Shown here: positions 26,197 through 37,403 of the stretch, in pieces
How the letters are laid out: every line of letters begins with the position of its first letter
Position numbering within the stretch: position 1 is the first letter of the stretch
Origin: Anagrus nilaparvatae
Lineage: Eukaryota; Arthropoda; Insecta; Hymenoptera; Mymaridae
NCBI GenBank assembly: GCA_022575985.1
Contig: JAKSXM010000272.1
Coordinates: 22,502,501-22,566,500 of the forward strand
Reading direction: 5' to 3'
DNA length: 64,000 nucleotides
Program-made: the position numbers and the translations under genes
Notes under the pieces: generated by a model
Seen by the model: only the letters and a program-made list of their open reading frames with translations
The model's database searches: none
What the model was told of the DNA's origin: nothing

Positions 26197-26297
26197 ATAT
26201 GTTACGCTCCATTTGAGGAATGGACCATTCCGCAGAACGGTCCAATAACCGTCTCATTTCGTGGAATGGTCCATTCCTCAAATGGAGCGTAACATAT
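26197..26297. mobile_element. 101-bp hairpin element with perfect 35-bp arms
   Basis: The left arm 26197-26231 and right arm 26263-26297 are perfect reverse complements (ATATGTTACGCTCCATTTGA against TCAAATGGAGCGTAACATAT, and so on), around a 31-bp loop. The loop contains a smaller inverted repeat, ACGGT-CCAATA-ACCGT. It is probably a miniature foldback transposon. The alternative is a hairpin RNA source. Confidence 0.85.
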
Positions 26298-26299
26298 AC

Positions 26300-26925
26300 A
26301 AATAAAATCAATTACGGCAATAAATAAAAATACGTAAAGAAAAATCAAAATGTTAAATTATATTTTTATAAACTTTTGAAAACTTCACATGATATTTCTT
26401 AAAATTTCATAACCTAAAATACAATATTCTATTATTGCATACATGCAGTTAAATATACATTTATCATAAATTATTTTATATTGTTATAATAAAATTTAAA
26501 ATATAACTTTTTTTTTTTATTATTATTCTTTGTATATAAAATATTTTCTTTTCACTTATACATACAAACCAGTAAACAATAATAATATATTAACTGTATA
26601 AAATAGATTAGCGACGCATAGAGGTAGATCCACTTTATTGTAGCGTATTATACTGATTATCTGATTCTCTCTTTTTTTTTCTACTATGTATAGCCTGATA
26701 TTTTTCTATATAGGGAAACAATCGATTAGGTAAAGTAGAAAGAATTTTTTAGTAAGTGATTTTTAATATATATTGAAGTTTTTTAGATTTTTAGATTAGG
26801 ATTTTACCTACACGAAACTAATAAAGATTTACAAATTTTTAATTATCTTTTTTTTAAAATAAATTTAAAAATCTTTTTAATATGGAACATGTTTTCAGAA
26901 AGGGGTGGTTTGGGAATCGAAAAAT
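26300..26925. other. AT-rich stretch without recognised gene
   Basis: Low-complexity AT-rich sequence between the hairpin element and the repeat that follows the sulfatase gene. No coding or RNA signals were seen. Confidence 0.45.
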
Positions 26926-26929
26926 CAAA

Positions 26930-27165
26930 AAAAGTGGGGGAAGTTAAAATCTGTCCCATTTAAGGGGTATTAAATGAGACTTAGAATAAATCGAATTTAG
27001 AATAATCCGTCTTCTAGGACTTAAGTAATTTTAATATTTAACGACTTAAAAATTAGCAAATTGTAATTTTGAGTGCCAAATTTATGTATTTTAACCAGCT
27101 TTTAGCTGTAAGATACATGTTCCATGCATTTAGTTTGTGGTTACAAAAAATCAGCCCTAAATTTT
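26930..27165 (+). repeat. Dispersed minisatellite repeat, copy 2, abutting the sulfatase stop codon
   Basis: It contains GACTTAGAATAAATCG-type units, GCAAATTGTAATTTTGAG and the conserved tail CATGTTCCATGCATTTAG, TTGTGGTTACA. The repeat stops a few bases short of the sulfatase stop codon (27169-27171), so the 3' UTR of that minus-strand gene must be made largely of this repeat. Confidence 0.75.
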
Positions 27166-27168
27166 TTT

Positions 27169-30100
27169 CTAATAAATTGGTTCCCACACACCATTAAATT
27201 TTGATAACGCATAACTTGGATCATAACTTTTTAGATCAAGTTCTGGAACCAAAACTTTTCTATAATCATCAATCATATTTTCAATTTCTTTCACGATCTG
27301 AAACAAAAAATAATTTAAAATTATTGTTTAACAAATAAAAAATTAATTTATTACCTTAGGATTGTTTTTAGAAACGTCTGTAGTTTCACATGGATCGTTA
27401 ATGAAGTCAAATAGACAAAGATTATTGCAAGTAATTTTTTTTGGTAAATTGTTTAAACAATTAATCGTACTTTTTTGACGAATTTCCTCTATTTTCGATT
27501 TGGTTAAATTAGTTAAAGTTTTTAATTCATTGAGTGCTGAATTGATGGGTGAAGAAAGTATTGCATCTAAATCATAAAAGGGATAATCATTTCCAGCGTT
27601 ATGATAGCCGAAATAATCAGAACTAATATCAATTTTTCCTACAAAAAAAATGATTAAACTTGAAAAAAAAATTTTTTGGTATCAAAAAAATATGCAACCT
27701 TTAATTAGTTTATAATTTCCAATAACACCGCCTTCTTGATTTGAAGTTTCATCAATATTTATTAACATTTTATTTCTTAATGAAATTCTATCATTTTTAA
27801 TAGAATCCCATTGGTTTAAGCCATCAATATTCTTTAAATTATTGATATCACCACCAGCAGCAGAATAAATTGTTGGTAACCAATCTACTAAGTGCATTAA
27901 ATTCTCAGATACTCTTGATGGATTTTTTATTAACGGTGAAAATATGAATCCTGCACCACGTACAGCTCCTTCATAAAGCGTTCCTTTCATCTGCATAATA
28001 TAAACATTAATTAATTAAGTTAGAATTGAAAGTTTGTTCCATTGATTACTGAGATCATAACCCCACTTGTTGCCTTCTGGCCTAAAAAAGCTAGGCTATC
28101 TTCCAAATAAGGTTGCTATTTTAACCAATTACCGCCGGCGCGGCCAAAACGTGCCACTTGAGTTTTTTCAGGCTAAATTTTTATAAAAAATAAAAAAAAA
28201 TGGTTTCTGATCCAAAATCTTTTTGTTTATTCAGTTATATGGTCATTTTTGGTGTTCAACCCTTCAGAAAATGAGTGCAAAGGGTAGTAACATCAAAAAT
28301 ATACCTTTTTTCCTATTTTGCGACCAAAATGTGCCATTTTATTATAATTCTGAAACTTCTTAGTATTATTAGCTCTAAATTTATATCTGGGGGTCTTTGA
28401 GGCTGCTTATAACAATTATGAACTCAAAAAAATTATAAAATTTCATCTAGGGGTAGAAAATTGTGGTAAAAAGGGGTGAAAAATCAATTTTTACAAAATT
28501 TTTTTTATTATTTTTTTATAAAAGTCTGTATTCTTACTGGAAAACCTATATCGAAGGTTTTTGACGTTGCTGATTCCAAATATGTCCATAAAAAATAAGA
28601 AAACTTTATCTAGGGGTTGAAAATTAGGGTTAAAGGGAAAAAAATCAAATTTCATAAAAGGCTTTATTTTTACTTGGAAAACTGTAACAGGGGGTTTTTG
28701 ACGTTGCTAATGCCAAATATGTCCATAAAAAATAAGAAAACTTTATCTATAGGGGTTGAAAATTAGGGTTAAAGGGAAAAAATCAAATTTCATAAAAGGC
28801 TTTATTTTTATTTGGAATACCGTCTCTACGGTGAAATAAACTTAAACTAATTTTCTTAAACTAAGCTAACACTTAAAATAATTTCGGGTTAGGGACTTAC
28901 CCCTCGAAAAGGATAATTTGATCCTGTATTTTCAAAATCCATGCCTTTGGTTGGTGCTCCATTATCAGACATAAAAATTATAATACTATTTTCTAAAATA
29001 TTTTCTTCTCTCAATGCAGTTACAATTCTCCCAACAGATTCATCTAATTTATCTACAATACCTAAAAAAGATTACGTTTATTTTGCTTTTGTAAAAATAA
29101 TTTTATCATTTAATTCACCTGCATATTTTCGTTCATTTTTATCTTTAATGTATGAAAATTTTTCATTAATTTCTGTTAAATTCTTAACTTCTAGTAGAGA
29201 ATATTCTACTATATCAGTACTTGGACTGGCATGTCCAGCCAAATGAGACAAATCCAAAAATAATGGTTTAGTTTTATTTCGATTTTTGATTAAATTTTCA
29301 GCTTCTTCAGTTAATAGATCTGTTAAATATTCATTGCTATACATTATGTTAAAAGAATCTTTACTATCACTGCGTAAATCATATCCATTGATTCTCTGCA
29401 ATAATTATTATTCATTTATTAAAATATATGCATTCAAAAATTCATGTAATTAGATTATACCTTTGTATCATTAATATCATACATGAAAGTATGATTAAAG
29501 TAAGATAATGCACCATTATAAAAACCAAAAAATGAATCAAATCCTCTTTTAGCAGGTGTGTGTTCTTTTGAAAGAAATCCAAGATGCCATTTACCAACTA
29601 ATCTTGTTTCATAACCTAATTCTCGAAGATATTCAGGTAAAATAGTTTTGTCTAATGGAAGTGCACAAGGATCAATTGCTAGTAATGGCGAACCTTGTAA
29701 ACCTTTAAAATGTTTGTGTAAGTATTAGGATTGTTTATTAACCGGAATTATTACAAGTCCCTAAAATTTAATTATTTTAAGTCCCATTTGACCTCTCCCC
29801 TTGATTTTCGGATATCCTTCCCAACAAACATAATAAAAGTGCTGTAATACTTACCAGTTCTAATAGGATAATATCCAGTCAGTAAAGCCGCTCTTGAAGC
29901 AGAACATATAGGTAAAGTATAATGTCGATTTAATATTACTCCGTTGTAAGCTAATGCATCAATATTAGGAGTAGGGATTTTATTAGATCCATGAAAACCA
30001 AAATCATTCCATCCCTATGCAAATTATTAATTTTCTTTCTTATAATATAAACTTTTTTAAGAAATTTTTTGAAAACCTCTCACAAGGGGGGACCGGAACA

Positions 30101-31712
30101 TTTGGGTCGCCAAATTACAATCTATATAATTATGGATGACTTTAATATGTTGAAAAAACACCAAGATACCCTCCGTTTATTCCAACGCGCCTTCTGGGCT
30201 AGGAAACGCAGGGCTCAATGTTATAAAATAAGGTTTTTTTCGAAATCTTCCATATAACGCTGTAACCTTGCAAATTAACCAAAATGTCCAAAATACTTCT
30301 GGTTCGTCTCATTTTTTCCGTATATTTTAATTTTCGTCAGTCACAATGTTCCATCACCTATTCTCTAATCGCTATAGTCAATAAACCAAATACCCATTTT
30401 CGGACCGAAATGACCAATTTTTAAATTGCTGCCAAAATTGCAATTTTCAATAAAAATAAGTCTTGTAGGTTTCAAAAATTTTGTACAAGTTCCAAGTTTT
30501 CAAAAATTGTTTACTCGTTCTTTTAGCTATAGATATTTCCGAGATATGACTCCACGAAGTTAGTGATAAAATATGATTTTTTTAAAAAACTTTAAATTGA
30601 AACTCTGACTTTAAATTATCATATCTACTAAATGAGTAATCAAAAAGAAGCGAATAAAACATTTTTGAAAACTTAGAGCTAATACAAAATTTTTTAGACC
30701 TACAAGATCTATTTTTAGTGAAAATTGCAATTTAAAAATTGGTCATTTCGGTCCGAAAATGGGCATTTGGTTTATTGACTATAGCGATGAGAGAATATGT
30801 GATGGAGCATTGAGACTGATGGAAATTAAAAGGTGGTACTTATACGGAAAAAATGAGACAAACCAGAAGTATTTTGGACATTTTGGTTAATTTGCAAGGT
30901 TACAGCGTTATATGGAAGATTTCGAAAAAACCCTATTTTATAACATTGAGCCCTGCGTTTCTAAGCCTAGAAGGCGCATTGGAATAAACGGAGGGTATCT
31001 TGGGTATTTTTTCAATATATTGAAGTCATCCATAACTATAAATTGTAATTTGGTGACCCAAATGTTCCTGTCTCCTCTTGTCAGTACATTTCACTCAGAA
31101 CACAGTTGCAGCTGCGGATCTAAAAACTTTCTTAGAAGTGGGCGATCCATTAAAAATTTAGGAATTATTTTATATGCACCCACTGTGATTGTATGCTCTG
31201 CTCAAATCTCCCTGGCTTTTCAGTTTCAAAGGAATACGTCCTGGCACCCCTTATTTGCACAGAAAGCAGAAACTTAACCTATTACTTCAAATGTGCTCTG
31301 AGTGAAGTACATTTTGCTTCTTTAAATCTAAAGATATTGAAGTTACAGATAAGTAATTTGAAGTAATTTAAATGTCTGCTTTTAAAAATTAAAATAGCCT
31401 ATTCGAAAATATCAATTTAGGAACTATTATATAATGAAAATATTCAGATTACTCAACGTATTTCCAAATAATATCTATGTTAATCTAAGCTGTTAGTATT
31501 TAATCAAAACTAATTGATTCGTTAAATTTTACAAAAACAAAACTGAATAATTAAAAAATTATAAAGATGAAATAATTTATTTAAATAATTTTTACCATAT
31601 CATCAACAACTATAAGAATAATATTTGGTTTTTTTTCTTGTGCATTTTCACAAAAATGAAAAATTAAATTAAAAATAAAAAAAAATATAATTTTTTTATT
31701 ATTTACATACAT
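27169..31712 (-). CDS. Arylsulfatase B-type sulfatase, eight exons
   Basis: Exons: 31596-31712, 29855-30014, 29461-29702, 29119-29395, 28901-29061, 27699-27990, 27355-27638 and 27169-27297. All have GT-AG introns and matching phases, giving 553 residues without internal stops. Family role: hydrolysis of sulfate esters (ARSB acts on GalNAc-4-sulfate of glycosaminoglycans), in lysosomes or secreted. Seen: an N-terminal signal peptide (hydrophobic residues 8-20), the metal-binding VVDDM (Asp37-38), C-S-A-S-R with Cys76 as the formylglycine site followed by LLTG, GKWHLG (129-134), His224/His228, SDNGAP (296-301) and Lys321 in MKGTLYEG. The C-terminal part has ARSB-like [11 protein letters not shown]. 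The nucleophile motif has Ala where most animal sulfatases have Pro. Length is normal for the family. Introns carry a 1-kb foldback and other repeats, yet the reading frame is intact, so the gene is probably functional. Confidence 0.95.
28130..28830. repeat. Repeat block with ~130-bp tandem units in a sulfatase intron
   Basis: Two adjacent copies (about 28545-28680 and 28680-28810) share GTCCATAAAAAATAAGAAAA, GGGGTTGAAAATTAGGGTTA and CATAAAAGGCTTTATTTTTA. The preceding part (28130-28540) is a more diverged relative (GCCAAAACGTGCCA, CATCTAGGGGTAGAAAAT). Related sequence occurs at 9345-9660. Confidence 0.75.
29735..29830 (-). repeat. Dispersed minisatellite repeat, fragment in a sulfatase intron
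   Basis: CCGGAATTATTACAAGTCCC, AAGTCCCATTTGACCTCTCC and CCTTGATTTTCGGAT match the end of the minus-oriented copy at 55315-55800. It lies between exons 2 and 3 of the sulfatase gene. Confidence 0.75.
30070..31097. mobile_element. 1-kb foldback element in sulfatase intron 1
   Basis: Two ~480-bp arms are inverted copies of each other almost to the centre. TTTATAACATTGAGCCCTGC on the right mirrors GCAGGGCTCAATGTTATAAA on the left. Others such as GTTACAGCGTTATATGGAAG are mirrored the same way. The ends read CTCACAAGGGGGGACCGGAA on the left and, inverted, CTGACAAGAGGAGACAGGAA on the right. No transposase is encoded. A solo arm is present at 21720-21890. The element lies wholly inside the first intron and does not touch splice sites. 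Confidence 0.9.
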
Positions 31713-31719
31713 TTTTATG

Positions 31720-32220
31720 TAAGTTTTTGTAAATACTAATTAAAAATAAAGATTTAAAAAAAAAAATTATTTTTAGATTGATTATTTTATAATTCATTAA
31801 CTCGATAATATTCATTCAGCTGTTTTTTAAAAATTTAAATTAAATTAATTAAAATTTTAATTTTTGCTGTATAATTAAGATATAGATAAAAAATATTCTA
31901 TGAATAAATATACGCAAATTTGAATTTAATTTGAATATGCCACTATTTTTTTGAAAAAAATTTCAGCAATCTCGACATGTTGAGTTTTTTTCAAATACGG
32001 ATTTCTCAAAAAGCGCCAGTTTTTTCTTCTTCTAATTGGTTTTAAATTTTTTATTTACCTATGACATACTTTGAATAGTTTGTTTATAGTATTTGCCTTT
32101 TAATTATACTAGAATCTTAAAATTTCATAATTCATATTCCATTTTCTTAAATATCTCGTGATAGAAAACTTTGAGGAATGTCTTGAATATTTTTATAGGG
32201 AGATGGTATCTCAAAAACTT
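31720..32220. other. 5' flank of the sulfatase gene
   Basis: AT-rich sequence that must contain the sulfatase promoter, reading towards lower coordinates. No TATA box or initiator could be picked out with confidence. Confidence 0.4.
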
Positions 32221-32224
32221 GAAA

Positions 32225-32605
32225 TTTAAGGGGGGAGGAGGGGGTCAAATTTGTCCGGTTTAAGGGAGGGGGATCAAATGAGATTTAGAATAATTTTAAT
32301 TTAGAGACTTCAAAAAATCTGGGCTTAGGAACTTAGAATAACATAGATTTATGGACTTAGAATAATTCGGGATTAGGAACTTAGAATAATTTCGATTTAG
32401 GGACCTAGAATAATACGCGTTTAGGGAATCAGAATAGTTTGGGTTTAGAATCTTAACATCTAGTAAGGTGATAATTACAAATTAGAAAATTAGAAAATTG
32501 TATTGTAATGTTAAATAAAATTTTCACCTAGTCCTCAGCTGGAAGTAAACATGTTCCACGCATTTAGGTTGTGTTTACACAAACAGGTTATAAGTTTTTT
32601 ACCTC
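32225..32605 (+). repeat. Dispersed minisatellite repeat, copy 3 (longest unit array)
   Basis: After a G-rich start (GGGGGGAGGAGGGGGTCAAA), about seven units of the type GGACTTAGAATAATTCGGGT-TTA follow. Then comes the conserved tail (AAGGTGATAATTACAAATTA, CCTAGTCCTCAGCTGGAAGT, CATGTTCC, CATTTAGGTTGTGTTTACAC). Confidence 0.85.
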
Positions 32606-32609
32606 AATT

Positions 32610-35600
32610 TTTAAGTGATCATCCTTATAATATAGCCTGTGGAATTCATTTCACTTGAGAGAAAAATGTTAACCAATAAATTGTCTAAAAATAGTATTGT
32701 ACAAAAAACTACTTTGATACAGAGTCTTCGTAAAAATCTCCAATATAATTTTTCTCGCAAGAAAATTTTTTTCTAAAGATTATATAAGGGGAACAATCAT
32801 AATAATTTAACTTGGGGTTTAATACTTGTTCAAATTCAAATTTGGGAAAAAGGTTAGAAACTTAAAAGACCCCATAGTTTGCTCGCAAACTTCAACCAAA
32901 AACTTGCATGGCCCTAGTACTCCTCTGAATGGCCACGGAAAAGCCATGTTTAACGTTTTCTCTAGGGTCTCTAGACATCCAATGAATATCCTGAATTGTT
33001 TTTCGTATTTTTCAGTAAATTTTACCGAAAATTCTCTTTTTTGAGATTTTTTGAGTGTTTTTGTAACGCTAATTCAATTATTTTTTTTCTATTCGCCGGA
33101 TTTCTTAAATTTTCCAAAAAAAACTTACTCAGAGGAAAATTTTACATTTTACTGTAGAAAATTATTTTTCAGCTTCATTAACAGAAAGTAGAAAATTTAA
33201 AAAAGAAAATTTATCTCTGAATTTATTAGAATTTAAAGAATTTTTTTAAATTGAAAAACAGCTGCCATTTTGAAACTTTTGAAATTAGAACCTTAAAACT
33301 TAACATAATGTCAAATTTTAACAAATTGAGCCCAGTAAAATCTTATTTTTTTTTAATCCCAGAATTCAAATCACTAAGATTTAGGCAAAATTTACTAAAA
33401 GAATTGCTAATATAATTTCTTTACGTAACAAATATTGTATAACCAGCCACATACTTTACACTTCCAATGTTTTATTCTTAACAATTTTTAGAAAATTGAC
33501 TTTCTCTCTAAAAAAAAAAAAATATTTTATTTAAATTGATTTTTTAAACGAAAAATAGAAATAATTTTAGAAAAATAATTTAAATAATAAATTATAAAAA
33601 TAAACGTGCGAGATCTAACGTTATAATCTTATTACTATTCAGCAACAAATATAAAAAAAATCCATTTATATTTTTATCATTTCCTTGATTGTAAAATTAA
33701 CAATAGTATAAATAAAAACCACAATACAATATTCAATAATATAATTTAAGTTCAATTGAAATAAACTCATTTTGTAAAAAAAATTGATTCTAAAAAAGTA
33801 TAAAAAAAGTTGAATATCAATTTATAAAAAAAAGTATATTTCACATGAGACAAATTACGTTTCGCTTGAGATAAAATAAATAGGATGATACTTTTAGTAA
33901 GTAACTACTGAAATGGAAAAATGTTATTATATTGTGGTATTTATAATATTAGTGCGAAAAAATAAAAAATTATTATTCACCGCAAAAGAATAAAGAGACA
34001 AGAAGAGGTTTGGATGAATTACATTTATTTGAATGACGATTCTCATGAAGCATATCTAACAGACCACCAAGACTTGACTGCTCCCACGGATATCGACAAT
34101 AAAATAATGCACAAAACGTTTTACACTAGTAAAAAAAAAAAGAAGACCAATAAGAATCGTTTAAAAAAAAAGGAAGAGTAGTTCATATTGGAATTTTTTT
34201 TCCGAATTAACGAGAAGGAGAAGCGCGAAACACTTATTGTTATACTAAGATCGTTGCAACAGACCAATGGCTTCCGATTCAATGTGATGAATTATTATTA
34301 CTATACTTCGCGTGCTTTATTAATCTTTATCCTTTTTTTTTTACCTCCTTTCGTTCCAATGAATAAAAAAGTCAAATTCAATTATTTTTTGTTGCTTTCT
34401 GATGAATATACTCTCTTTTTGCCGCATTGAACAAAATGCCCTTAAAACTTTGTAAGTACCTTCATAAAATGCATCGCAAATTACACGAGTCTTTGCACAC
34501 GCTCTCTCAAGATGAAAACTAGTTAACGAATGAATCTTTTTTTTTTTTGTAATATATAAATGAATTACCTTTTATTACTTTTATAACAAAGTCATCAATG
34601 TTTATGTGTAAATATATATATAAATTTGTATACTTATACTCAGATATGTTATTAAAATTTTTAATGAAAAATATTCATATTTAAAAAATTGTTTAATTTA
34701 TAATTAAAAATTTTAAAAATTTTTTATAAAATTATGTGAATTTCAGGCCACATTTTTATTGAACCTTCTCATGGAGTCATTTCATATAAGTAGTCATATA
34801 ATTGCGCGGTCGAAACCTCCGAAAAAGCTCATTTTAGACAAGCTTTTTTGTATACTTATAATATAATATTCCTTTCTATCTTTAGTCCTCTAGATGCAAA
34901 TAATATGTCTAAATTAAACCCAGATTACGCTTTTTGGATACTTTTCATTTTTTTTTCAGTTTTTTATTGTAATCATTTAAAACGAAATAATTTATGTTCA
35001 TGGTTTATAGTATAATTTTTCGGTGAATTTTAATTTAACATTAATTTTAAAAAATTTCGCCCCAGGATGGCTGCATTTGCTATTTTGAACAAAATCTAAA
35101 GACTTCCTGCCTATTTAGCTCAAAATTTGCCAGTGGGCTTGTTTTAGATGGTATTCTTTAAATTAGAAAAGCTAAGAAAGTTGTACGAAATAATTTGACT
35201 CTATAAAATATCATTTTTCATAAAATTTTTAATTTCCCACTAAGTCATCTCCCTTTCGATTGGTTTTGTAAAAATTGCAATATTTCAAAGTTGAAAGTCA
35301 TACCTAATTTAACATTTATTTTTAAACAGAAAATTTTTAATCTTTTGGCGAGCTGATTTTGATCAACTTTTCTAAAACAAGTAAAAGAAGGATTTATAAA
35401 AAAGCAAATAAATCATAACAAGAAACCCACTGAATTTTTAGTAAAGAAAAGGTTTATTATAAAAAATATTAAAAGTACATATATTTATTAGATTTTTTAT
35501 TTTTAGAATCTATTTTTAACTATTTTATTCTAAACAAATTGAAATATTCTTATTCAACATTTTTCGCATATTCTAATTTTTAAGTAAGTTAAAATTTTTT

Positions 35601-35610
35601 TTTATGCGCT
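32610..35610. other. AT-rich stretch without recognised gene
   Basis: The only coding candidate is the short ORF at 34014-34181, listed separately. 33960-34440 is somewhat GC-richer than its surroundings. No repeats shared with other parts of the window were noticed at 32830-33050 or 34790-35340. Confidence 0.4.
34014..34181 (+). CDS. Candidate small ORF, 55 residues, function unknown
   Basis: An ATG-initiated frame with an acidic/polar N-terminal half (NDDSHEAYLTDHQD) and a Lys-rich C-terminal half (SKKKKKTNK, LKKKEE). It has no signal peptide, membrane segment or recognised motif. The base composition is richer than the neighbourhood. It may be a chance frame, or the first exon of an unseen gene. 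Confidence 0.2.
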   Translation: MNYIYLNDDSHEAYLTDHQDLTAPTDIDNKIMHKTFYTSKKKKKTNKNRLKKKEE

Positions 35611-35621
35611 ATAATGCGGAA

Positions 35622-36148
35622 ATTTTATGCCCGCATTAACATTTTAAATTTATCCCGCACCTAACAATGAATTTTTCCCGCACCTAACAATGAAATTTGG
35701 CAACGCACGAGCAACAACGGCGGGTTACGGCCGGAAGAAGAAAAGAGCTTCATGTGCGCGCCTCATTCTTGCTACCGGCTTGGAGCAAGGACAGTCGTCC
35801 ATTGTAATAAATATAACAAAAGTAAAATCGTTCATTTTCTGTTAGTTAGTAATGAATCGACTAAAATTAATGACTTCACTTTTAATAACTAATTAATTAA
35901 TTTCAGTCGATTCATTACTAACTAACAGAAAATGAACGATTTTACTTTTGTTATATTTATTACAATGGACGACTGTCCTTGCTGCTCCAAGCCGGTAGCA
36001 AGAATGAGGCGCGCACATGGAGCTCGTTTCTTCTTCCGACCGTAATCTGCCGTTGTTGCTCGCGCGTTGCCAAATTTCATTGTTAGGTGCGGGGAAAATT
36101 CATTGTTAGGTGCAGGGTAAATTTAAAATGTTAATGCGGGCATAAAAT
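35622..36148. mobile_element. Near-perfect ~527-bp palindrome (foldback element)
   Basis: The ends read ATTTTATGCCCGCATTAACA on the left and TGTTAATGCGGGCATAAAAT on the right. The arms pair almost completely to a central TTAATTAATT-type tip near 35890 (for example ATTGTAATAAATATAACAAA against TTTGTTATATTTATTACAAT). Inside each arm, GCACCTAACAATGAA is directly doubled (CCCGCACCTAACAATGAA twice). The arms are GC-richer than the surroundings. Mismatches are few, so the element is young or kept homogeneous. Confidence 0.9.
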
Positions 36149-36649
36149 TAATATTTGAAAAACTTTGGTTATATGATATTATATTCTGCAACTCTCCAAA
36201 TCGTATCAAATAACTGAAAAAAGTGAATTCTTGGTGGAAAATGACAATAAGTATGTGGACCAAGTTAATGCAATTTTTTTCATATATAACTTTATTTGAA
36301 GACAGTAGATTCTCAGCTTGATAATTAACCTAAACTTTTTTTTTTAGAAGAAAAACCGGATCTTTTAAAGACTAAACATAACGAATTCCTAAAATAGCAA
36401 AAATTTATTTTTATTGAGGTTGGTTTATTAGTCTAAAGGGAAGTTAATAAATAAAATTTTTATGTATAGATCAAAAACAATATAAATCAGTAAATCTGCA
36501 AAATATCTTACTAAAGTGCAAAAAAAATAATTTTGAATACTCATGAAAGCAGATAATAAAATTCATAAAAATAGTTAAGAAGTTGTCTTTTTTACAAGCA
36601 AAATTAAATTTTAATATAAATTAATATACATTTCACAAACAGATTTAGA

Positions 36650-37290
36650 TAAGCAAATGTAAAGATTCAGGGAAAACAAGTAAATCATAATAAAAAACAT
36701 GTTGTATTTTGAATACAAACAAAAATTTATTATCAAAAATATAAAAGTAGTATTATAGTTAATCCGATAAATAAATTCAAAATTACATTTTTACTAGATA
36801 TTAGTTAACAATTATAATAAAACATTTTTTAATGATATAGTTTTTGTACTGTTTTTTTACGTAAATCAAATTTTAAAAAAACTACAAAATTAAATGTTAA
36901 ACCTAAAATTACAAAATATTAATTTTTTTTTAATTATGTAAACAAAAAAGTACATATTAAATTATTTTCTTTTTTGACAAATATAATATATTTACAATTT
37001 CATATTTTAATTTAATCACATAAAATAATTTAATATTTAATATTAAATTAATTTCTAAATATTCAAAAAATTATTTTGAATTTAAATACAAAGAAAAATT
37101 ATAAAGAAGAAATTTCACAAATAATTATGATTGTATTTTTAAAAAAATATATAAGTAATAAAGTTACATTTTGTGTCCATTAGATACCTACATTTAATAT
37201 TCATAAATTATAAATTATAAATTAATGGATTTAATTAAATTAACTGAAAAAACTATTTTAAAAAATTTAAACTAGAATCAGATGATTTTG
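36650..37290 (-). repeat. 3' flank of gene A, homologous to the 3' flank of gene B (50440-51080)
   Basis: The two stretches align over ~600 bp (AAATTTATTATCAAAAATAT, AATAAATTCAAAATTACATTTTTAC in two parts, TTTAATTAAATTAA, GAATCAGATG). Weaker versions of the same flank follow genes C (about 53875-54300) and D (about 58385-58870), for example AACTTT-TGTGGGTA and then AAATTA-CAAAAA. The duplicated unit therefore includes gene plus downstream DNA. Confidence 0.8.
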
Positions 37291-37403
37291 TTTTTCTGTT
37301 TAATATTGTTCTAGTTTGTATTTTAATTTTTAATTTTAATTTTGTTTTTATCTTTAATACCAAAAAATAAAAAAAATAATAATTTTATAAGTCAAAAATT
37401 TAT

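Noticed and set aside
29061..29246. Plus-strand frame over the sulfatase exons
   Set aside because: Antisense shadow of sulfatase exon 4; the minus strand has catalytic motifs and spliced continuity.
30912..31277. 121-codon plus-strand frame
   Set aside because: Lies on the right arm of the foldback element; no similarity to a transposase and no start context.
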